A DNA stretch of 64,000 nt from Minwuiaceae bacterium (lineage in GTDB: Bacteria > Pseudomonadota > Alphaproteobacteria > Minwuiales > Minwuiaceae): NCBI GenBank assembly GCA_028278525.1, contig JANQEE010000044.1, forward strand, positions 1 through 64,000, given 5' to 3'. The position numbers and the translations under genes are program-made. Below the pieces are notes generated by a model. The model saw only the letters and a list, made by a program, of their open reading frames with translations. It ran no database searches and was not told the origin of the DNA. Within the stretch, counting starts at the first letter, position 1, and every line of letters starts with the position of its first letter. Below are positions 57,905 to 64,000 of this stretch, one piece after another.

Positions 57905-58372
57905 CTATTCCCGCAGGATGGGCCAGGGAACCGGTGCTTTGATTTCCTTCAACGTGAAGGTCGTGTGCATCGCCTTGAGGCCCGGAAGACGCCGTATCGT
58001 CGTCATGGCGAAGTCCGCGTAGGAATCGAGGTCCTTTGCGACCACCTGCAGCAAAAAGTCCGTGCCACCGGTGATGCTCCAGCAGGCGACGATTTCAGGA
58101 AGCGCGGCCAACGCCCGCTCGAATGCCACGGCTTCGGCTTCGCTGTGATGCTCGATGGAGACATTGATGAAGCCGAGTACGCCCCAGCCAAGGCCGCGAC
58201 GGTCGAGGACCGCCGAGTAGCCTTTGATCAGCCCCTCGTCTTCGAGCCGTTTGATGCGACGCCATGTCGGAGATGTGGACAGGCTGATCTTTTCAGCAAG
58301 ATCCGCAACGGTGGATCTGGCGTCCTCCTGCAGGGCGCTCAGCAATCTGATGTCGGTCGCGTCAAGTCGCAT
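57905..58372 (-). CDS. Lrp/AsnC-family transcriptional regulator
   Basis: 155 residues. The N-terminal HTH is STVADLAEKISLSTSPTWRR, followed by IKRLEDEGLIKGYSAVLDRR; the C-terminal RAM domain is formed by GFINVSIEHHSEAEAVAFER and ITGGTDFLLQVVAKDLDSYA, which binds amino acids. It is divergent from the SDR/DUF1330/DUF2000/aminotransferase operon, and an inverted repeat lies between them, so it is the likely amino-acid-responsive regulator. Confidence 0.94.
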   Translation of the reverse strand: MRLDATDIRLLSALQEDARSTVADLAEKISLSTSPTWRRIKRLEDEGLIKGYSAVLDRRGLGWGVLGFINVSIEHHSEAEAVAFERALAALPEIVACWSITGGTDFLLQVVAKDLDSYADFAMTTIRRLPGLKAMHTTFTLKEIKAPVPWPILRE

Positions 58373-58392
58373 ATGAGGCCATCTATTCTATC

Positions 58393-58447
58393 TTTTTGCC
58401 TTATTAGTCGATTTTATGCCCTAATTTCTCTCATTTGAAGGCAAAAA
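58393..58447. promoter_or_regulatory. Nested inverted repeats between Lrp gene and its operon
   Basis: TTTTTGCCTT (58393-58402) and its exact complement AAGGCAAAAA (58438-58447); inside them ATTAG (58403-58407) and CTAAT (58421-58425) form a second pair. The outer arms are 45 bases apart center to center, near four helical turns. This is a likely Lrp operator that could form a wrapped complex. Confidence 0.6.
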
Positions 58448-58487
58448 TGGAAAGTTTTGATACCGTCATTCGAGCTAACCTTCACAC

Positions 58488-59264
58488 ATGCAAACCGATA
58501 AACCACTTTCCGGCCAAGCGGCCATGGTCACCGGGGCCGCGTCGGGCATCGGTCGCGCCTGTGCGCTCCTGCTGGCGCAGCGTGGCGCGACGGTCGGACT
58601 CGTCGATCGCGATGCCGACGGCCTAGAAATTCTCGAGTCGGAACTCCGAGCGAACGGCGCGCTGACCGTCATCCGTCCCGCAGACGTCTCGAATCCCGAG
58701 GCGATTGCGGATGCGGTGAGTGAACTTGCACAGGCGTTGACCGGGCTGGAGATCGCGATCAACGCGGCCGGCATCGAGGGCTCCTTGGGTCCGCTCGCCG
58801 AACTCGAAGACGACGCCTTGGAAGCGCCGTTTGCGGTGAATGTGCGCGGCGTATTCCTCGCGATGAAGCATGAAATTCGGGCGATGCGTAAATCGGGCGG
58901 CGGCGCGATCGTCAATATGTGTTCGATCTACGGCGTGAACGGGCAGCCGCGATTTGGCCTGTACGCGGCGACCAAGCATGCCGTGGCCGGACTCACCAAA
59001 ACCGCGGCGCTGGAGAACGCCGCGGCGGGCGTTCGCATCAACGCCGTCGCACCGGGCCCTATCGCGACCCCCTTGCTCGAACGCGCGACCGGCGGCGACC
59101 CCGAGCGGGTGGTGCGGAACATTCCGATGCGGCGGCTGGGCCAGCCCGAAGAGGTTGCAAGAGCCGCTCTTTGGCTTGCGAGTTCCGAAGCCGGCTTTGT
59201 GACCGGCCATCTCCTCTCGGTCGATGGCGGAATGATCGCCCAGGCGGCCAATACCCCGGATTGA
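58488..59264 (+). CDS. SDR-family oxidoreductase
   Basis: 258 residues with all SDR motifs: MVTGAASGIGRACALLLAQ, the N-A-A-G motif in INAAGIEGSLG, S146 in VNMCSIYGVNG and Y159/K163 in LYAATKHAVAG. C-terminal GFVTGHLLSVDGG is classical. It oxidises or reduces an alcohol with NAD(P). The first gene of the operon that continues with DUF1330, DUF2000 and an aminotransferase; ATG at 58488 in the Lrp-controlled intergenic region. Confidence 0.95.
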   Translation: MQTDKPLSGQAAMVTGAASGIGRACALLLAQRGATVGLVDRDADGLEILESELRANGALTVIRPADVSNPEAIADAVSELAQALTGLEIAINAAGIEGSLGPLAELEDDALEAPFAVNVRGVFLAMKHEIRAMRKSGGGAIVNMCSIYGVNGQPRFGLYAATKHAVAGLTKTAALENAAAGVRINAVAPGPIATPLLERATGGDPERVVRNIPMRRLGQPEEVARAALWLASSEAGFVTGHLLSVDGGMIAQAANTPD

Positions 59265-59283
59265 TGAACAGAGGATACGACGA

Positions 59284-59580
59284 ATGCCCAAAGGCTACGT
59301 GCTGTGTGAAATCGACGTCCACGATATGGATCTTTACCGACAGGAGTATATGAGCCGGTCGGGCCCGGCGGTGGAGGCCTTCGGCGGCCGCTTTATCGTC
59401 CGCGGGGGAGAGCCCGAGGTGCTTGAAGGAGGTCGCGATACAACCCGCGTCGTTATCGTGGAGTTCGAAAGCCGGGAGAAGGCTCGGGAATTCTATTTCT
59501 CCGAGACATATCAGGAAGCGGCAGCCTGGAGAAAGAGGGCGGCCAGCACCCATTACACCCTTGTTGAAGGCGCGGAATAA
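59284..59580 (+). CDS. DUF1330 protein
   Basis: 98 residues. The sequence PKGYVLCEIDVHDMDLYRQE, then FGGRFIVRGGEPEVLEG and VIVEFESREKAREFYFSETY are diagnostic of the DUF1330 family, small dimeric ferredoxin-like proteins. Function is unknown in most members. It lies 19 bases after the SDR and 3 before the DUF2000 gene, so all are cotranscribed; a role in amino-acid breakdown is likely from context. Confidence 0.9.
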   Translation: MPKGYVLCEIDVHDMDLYRQEYMSRSGPAVEAFGGRFIVRGGEPEVLEGGRDTTRVVIVEFESREKAREFYFSETYQEAAAWRKRAASTHYTLVEGAE

Positions 59581-59583
59581 AAG

Positions 59584-60000
59584 ATGGCGTCGGATCAACG
59601 CATCGCAATCGTCGTCGATCCATCGTTGCCGCTCGGTCTTCTCGCCAACACGATTGCGACAGTCGCAATCGGCGTCGGGGCCGCCGAGCCCAGCTTCGGC
59701 GGCACGCGCCTGACTGATCTTTCCGGCCGATGCATTTGCAACAGCGCGGATCGGCCCGTTCCGATACTGCAGGCGTCGGCAGAGGACATTCGAGCGCTTT
59801 TGCTGAAGGCTTTGCCGGCACCGGAAACCGGCACCGTCGTTGCATTTCCGGAATTCGCGCGAAACCTCCATTCGTTCGCCGAATACCGCGATCTTTTCCC
59901 ATCGCGCGATCTGAGCAGCGAACCGATCGAGGGGCTTGGCCTGGCGGGGCCGGGCAAGTGGGTCAAATCGCTCACGGGCGCCCTCAAGTTATTGCGTTGA
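59584..60000 (+). CDS. DUF2000 family protein
   Basis: 138 residues. The opening QRIAIVVDPSLPLGLLANTI and VAIGVGAAEPSFGGTRLTD with PIPILQAS-like PVPILQASAEDIRAL are the DUF2000 family pattern, with a peptidyl-tRNA-hydrolase-like fold reported for relatives. Function unknown. Its start lies 3 bases after DUF1330 and its stop 11 bases before the aminotransferase start. Confidence 0.88.
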   Translation: MASDQRIAIVVDPSLPLGLLANTIATVAIGVGAAEPSFGGTRLTDLSGRCICNSADRPVPILQASAEDIRALLLKALPAPETGTVVAFPEFARNLHSFAEYRDLFPSRDLSSEPIEGLGLAGPGKWVKSLTGALKLLR

Positions 60001-60011
60001 TCCGAGGCAGC

Positions 60012-61268
60012 ATGAACACCCCGCTCCATTCGCCTCGGCCCGCGGCCGATCGGAAATCCATTTTTGGAACCGTGGAGCCTTATGCCGGCGATCCGATCTT
60101 CGGACTGCTCGATTCCTTCAGGGCCGATCCGCGGCAAGACAAGATCAACCTCGCGATAGGCGTCTACACCGACGGCGACGGAAGAATCCCGGCGCTCGAA
60201 TCCGTCCGATCGGCTCGCGAAAAGATCGGGTGGGGGCCAAGGCCTTACCTGCCGATGGAAGGCCACGCAGCGTATCGCAGCGCGGTCCAGCGGATCGTCT
60301 TCGGCGAACAGAACGCCGCCGTTGCCGAAAATCGCGTTGCGACGATACAAACGATCGGCGCGACCGGCGCGATCGGCATCGCCGCCGACTTTCTGGCGAA
60401 ACACTGCCCGGACCGCACTGTCTATGTCAGCGATCCGACCTGGGACAACCACCACGGCTTGTTCCAGCGGGCGGGCTTCGAAACCGCGCGCTACCCCTAC
60501 TGGGATGCGAACACACGCTCAATCCCGTTCGACCGTTTGCTGGACACGCTCGACAATGCCGCGCCAGGCGCGATCGTCGTCATTCAGCCGGCTTGCCACA
60601 ATCCGACGGGCCTGGATCTCTCTCGCGCCCAGGAAGCGGAGCTGACCGCGTTGATGATCCGCAAGCGCCATATCGCGGTGTTCGATGTCGCGTACCAGGG
60701 CTTCGGGTCGGGATTGGCGGAAGATGTCGCTTTTGTCCGGCGCTACGCCGATAAGGCAGCCTGTCTCGTCGCCTACTCTTTTTCCAAGAATTTCGCGCTT
60801 TACGGAGAACGTTGCGGGGCCTTGAACGTCGTATGCCACGATGTCGGCGAGGCCAGGCGTGTCCTCGGGCAATTGGTCCTGGCCGTCAGGCGTTCCTACT
60901 CGGCCCCGCCGACGACCGGCGCGCTGCTGGTGGCCGAGGTTTTGAACGATCCTTTGCTGTTTCGTCAGTGGTCCGAAGAACTGACACGGATGCGTCAGCG
61001 CCTGGATACGATGTGTGCCGCGCTCGCCCAGGCGATCGGTGCCGTATCGAAAGACATGGACGTCGGCTTTCTCGGCCAACAACGCGGCATGTTCAGGTAT
61101 CCGGCGCTATCAAACGCGCAGATCGAAGCCATGCGCGCGCGCGACGGGGTCTATTTGGCCGACGGCGGCCGACTCTGCCTGGCCGCTCTCATGCCGGAAC
61201 ACGTGGAAACCGTGGCGCGCAGTCTCGTGGCCGAAGCCGAAGGCGCTCTCGACCGCCGAAACGTATGA
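60012..61268 (+). CDS. Aromatic/aspartate-type class I aminotransferase
   Basis: 418 residues. The PLP lysine is K259 in YSFSKNFALYGERCGAL, the AspC/TyrB subgroup motif; PACHNPTGLDL and VFDVAYQGFGSG hold the cofactor aspartate and tyrosine. It moves the amino group between amino acids and 2-oxoglutarate. As the end of the Lrp-linked operon, it fits degradation of an aromatic or acidic amino acid, whose keto acid or derived alcohol could be handled by the SDR. ATG at 60012 after GAGGCAG. Confidence 0.93.
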   Translation: MNTPLHSPRPAADRKSIFGTVEPYAGDPIFGLLDSFRADPRQDKINLAIGVYTDGDGRIPALESVRSAREKIGWGPRPYLPMEGHAAYRSAVQRIVFGEQNAAVAENRVATIQTIGATGAIGIAADFLAKHCPDRTVYVSDPTWDNHHGLFQRAGFETARYPYWDANTRSIPFDRLLDTLDNAAPGAIVVIQPACHNPTGLDLSRAQEAELTALMIRKRHIAVFDVAYQGFGSGLAEDVAFVRRYADKAACLVAYSFSKNFALYGERCGALNVVCHDVGEARRVLGQLVLAVRRSYSAPPTTGALLVAEVLNDPLLFRQWSEELTRMRQRLDTMCAALAQAIGAVSKDMDVGFLGQQRGMFRYPALSNAQIEAMRARDGVYLADGGRLCLAALMPEHVETVARSLVAEAEGALDRRNV

Positions 61269-61330
61269 ATACGCTCGTTCTCCCTGTCCTTCCCGGCCGG
61301 CGAACGCCGTAGCCGCGAAAAAGAAGGGGT

Positions 61331-61417
61331 TGGTGCGGGCGGCCGGACTCGAACCGGCACGGGCTTACGCCCGAGGGATTTTAAGTCCCTTGCGTCTACC
61401 AATTCCGCCACGCCCGC
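61331..61417 (-). tRNA. tRNA-Leu (anticodon TAA)
   Basis: On the minus strand the gene starts GCGGGCGTGGCGGAATTGG and ends CGCCCGCA with encoded CCA (61331-61333). The 7-bp acceptor stem GCGGGCG/CGCCCGC pairs exactly; the T loop GTTCGAGTC and D-loop TTGGTAGA are conserved. The anticodon loop CTTAAAA gives TAA for Leu; a long variable arm (CGGGCGTAAGCCCG) is as expected of tRNA-Leu. Confidence 0.96.
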
Positions 61418-61472
61418 ACGGGGTGCATGCTTAGCGCAATTCGGCGGGCGGCGCTATGTGGATTGGCCGGGG

Positions 61473-61536
61473 GTCGCGAGGCCGTGAGAGCACGGAGCTC
61501 GGCCGGTCGAGATTGCTTCGCTGCGCTCGCAATGAC
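61473..61536. repeat. Degenerate copy of the GTCATTGCGAG-type repeat
   Basis: Right end GAGATTGCTTCGCTGCGCTC then GCAATGAC is identical to that of copy A, while the left end is degraded (GGTCGCGAGGCC). It lies between tRNA-Leu and copy B. Confidence 0.6.
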
Positions 61537-61583
61537 AGTCAGGTTTGGATGGGATAGCACGAGCGCCGCCGTACGGCTTCGCT

Positions 61584-61668
61584 GTCATCGCGAGGCCCGG
61601 AGGGCCGCGGCGATCTGGAAAACGCGGGGCGCTGCTTTTCGAGATTGCTTCGCTTCGCTCGCAATGAC
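61584..61668. repeat. 85-bp dispersed palindromic repeat, copy B
   Basis: Same length and ends as copy A at 50613-50697: GTCATCGCGAGGCCCGGAG at the left and CTCGCAATGAC at the right; the middle, including GCGGCGATCTGGAAAA, is also conserved. It is 16 bases before the end of the acyl-CoA dehydrogenase gene. The interval 61418-61684 holds no gene. Confidence 0.75.
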
Positions 61669-61684
61669 GGCGCGGATGGCGCCG

Positions 61685-62890
<1,206 letters not shown>

Positions 62891-62917
62891 AGTAACTCCT
62901 TCAGTAGAGCATAAACG

Positions 62918-64000
62918 ATGGACAAACCGATCACCAACCGGCCGGCGGTCGACGCCGAGGAGATTCTGGAAGGCATTCGCGAGTGGGTCATGATCGAAAC
63001 GCCGAGTCATGACGGCGCGGCAGTCAACAAACTGGTCGATGTGGTCGGCGACCAGATGAGCGTGCTCGACATGCGCCTGGAGCGGGTTCCGGGGCGCGAC
63101 GGTTACGGCGACGTGCTGATGGCGCGGACGCCATGGGGCGGCGACGGGCCGGGCATCCTAGTGCTGAGCCACCTGGATACGGTGCATCCGATCGGCACCA
63201 TCGAGAACGAGCTGCCGTACCGGCGCGAGGGCGACAAGGTGTTCGGCCCGGGCATCTACGACATGAAGGGCGGCGCCTACCTCGCCTACTACGCGCTACG
63301 TCACATCATGCGCGAGGGCCGGGAAACGCCGCTGCCGATCACGTTCCTCTATGTGCCGGAAGAGGAAATCGGCAGCCCGACGTCGCGCGAAATCATCGAG
63401 CGCGAGGCGCTGAAGAACAAATATGTGCTGGTCACCGAGCCGGCGCGGGACGGCGGCCGGATCGTCACCGCGCGCAAGGGCGTCGGCCATTACCGGATCG
63501 AGGTGACCGGCAAGCCGGCGCATGCGGGGATGCGCCACCAGGACGGCGCCAGCGCGATTCGCGAGATGGCGCGACAGATCCTAGCAGTCGAGGCGCTGAC
63601 CGACTACGACCGCGATATCACCACGAACGTCGGGCTTATTTCCGGCGGCACCGGCACAAACGTGGTGCCGGCCAACTGCGTCGCGGAAGCGGAAGCGCGA
63701 TTGCCGGACCCGGAAACGGCGGACGAGATCTGCGCGAAAATCCTGGGACTGACGAGCACCGACCAAAACGTGACGGTCGCCGTGAGTGGCGGCATGAACC
63801 GCCCGCCCTACCGCAAGTCCGAGGCGATCGCCGAATTGTTCGAGCACGCGAAAGGCCTGGCCAAGGAGATCGGTTTCGACCTGGAGGAAGTGCCGCTGAC
63901 CGGCGGCGGCAGCGACGGCAACTTCACCGCGGGGCTGGGCGTGCCGACACTGGACGGGCTCGGCGTGGACGGCCGCGGCGCTCACGCCCACGACGAACAG
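62918..64000 (+). CDS. M20-family metallopeptidase (glutamate carboxypeptidase-like), 3' truncated by window edge
   Basis: The frame is open from the ATG at 62918 to the last base, 361 codons; the C-terminus is missing. Zinc ligands: H in [11 protein letters not shown] in [10 protein letters not shown], the base E in [10 protein letters not shown] and the final histidine in [10 protein letters not shown] at the window end. The dimerisation domain ([20 protein letters not shown]) lies in between. It resembles carboxypeptidase G2-like enzymes, cutting C-terminal glutamate or similar residues from peptides or folates. Confidence 0.92.
   Translation, partial: MDKPITNRPAVDAEEILEGIREWVMIETPSHDGAAVNKLVDVVGDQMSVLDMRLERVPGRDGYGDVLMARTPWGGDGPGILVLSHLDTVHPIGTIENELPYRREGDKVFGPGIYDMKGGAYLAYYALRHIMREGRETPLPITFLYVPEEEIGSPTSREIIEREALKNKYVLVTEPARDGGRIVTARKGVGHYRIEVTGKPAHAGMRHQDGASAIREMARQILAVEALTDYDRDITTNVGLISGGTGTNVVPANCVAEAEARLPDPETADEICAKILGLTSTDQNVTVAVSGGMNRPPYRKSEAIAELFEHAKGLAKEIGFDLEEVPLTGGGSDGNFTAGLGVPTLDGLGVDGRGAHAHDEQ

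Noticed and set aside
56108..58438. 776-codon plus-strand frame opposite the cyclase and Lrp genes
   Set aside because: Both genes on the minus strand have full domain sets. The plus frame has no recognisable motif and shadow-type composition.
61331..61684. Genomic island at tRNA-Leu
   Set aside because: No integrase, no direct repeat of the tRNA 3' end and only short palindromic repeats are present; neighbouring genes look like core metabolism.

Overview
The window is a compact, high-GC bacterial chromosome segment of alphaproteobacterial character, most like the Rhodospirillales and relatives. The clearest pointers are a near-canonical DivK cell-cycle response regulator, a SAM-II (metA-type) riboswitch in front of metZ, a HAMP/MCP gene, an Flp pilin, class III adenylate cyclases and the many free-living catabolic genes. 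There are no rRNA genes, transposases, phage genes or CRISPR arrays. Coding density is high, and several neighbouring genes overlap by 1-25 bases, both in operons (ATGA/TGATG) and tail to tail.

Region 1 (1-12.4 kb): tail of a chemotaxis receptor, small secreted proteins and lipoproteins, GST, pirin, histidine phosphatase, HAD hydrolase, a membrane PAS histidine kinase, an orphan LivM-type permease, an MFS exporter, an FMN reductase, a soluble class III cyclase, and a DUF2975/XRE/lipoprotein operon with a perfect AT-rich inverted repeat as likely operator. Region 2 (12.5-24.4 kb): DHA2-type MFS, Nudix protein, MetE-like methyltransferase with AraC regulator, HIT protein, a 28-residue peptide gene with an exceptionally strong Shine-Dalgarno sequence, cysE, a Gfo/Idh dehydrogenase pair, an M24-like hydrolase, a methyltransferase, and a TetR-desaturase operon with two perfect palindromic operators. 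Region 3 (24.4-35.3 kb): GNAT, Flp pilin, MGMT, a FAH-type hydratase/methyltransferase pair, an enoyl-CoA hydratase/MBL/polysaccharide-lyase operon, a periplasmic ankyrin protein, a sphingosine-phosphate-lyase-like enzyme, divK, an SDR without its tyrosine, and a D-cysteine desulfhydrase/MerF/cysteine-rich protein operon.

Region 4 (35.3-44.4 kb): TPR-SPOR protein, SprA-type metalloprotease, agmatinase-family ureohydrolase, and sulfur assimilation into methionine (rhodanese-metZ) under a SAM-II riboswitch coupled to a terminator/antiterminator; acyl-CoA dehydrogenase, site-2-type protease, PAS protein. Region 5 (43.7-50.6 kb): a complete GntR-controlled sugar/organic-acid ABC uptake operon (binding protein, two permeases, ATPase) ending in an RraA-type aldolase and a D-2-hydroxyacid dehydrogenase. 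Region 6 (50.6-64 kb): dispersed palindromic repeats, hemN with a perfect FNR/Anr box shared with a divergent tandem-domain protein of unknown function, peroxiredoxin, AsmA-like protein, cyclase-TPR protein, an Lrp-controlled SDR/DUF1330/DUF2000/aminotransferase operon, tRNA-Leu(TAA), an ACAD11-like acyl-CoA dehydrogenase and a truncated M20 peptidase at the window edge.

Themes that link the genes are sulfur metabolism (cysE, metZ, rhodanese, MetE-like, D-cysteine desulfhydrase), fatty-acid and aromatic-acid turnover (two acyl-CoA dehydrogenases, enoyl-CoA hydratase, desaturase, FAH hydratase) and cAMP-type signalling (two cyclases and a CRP-like site). All function calls come from reading the sequence; no database search was run.
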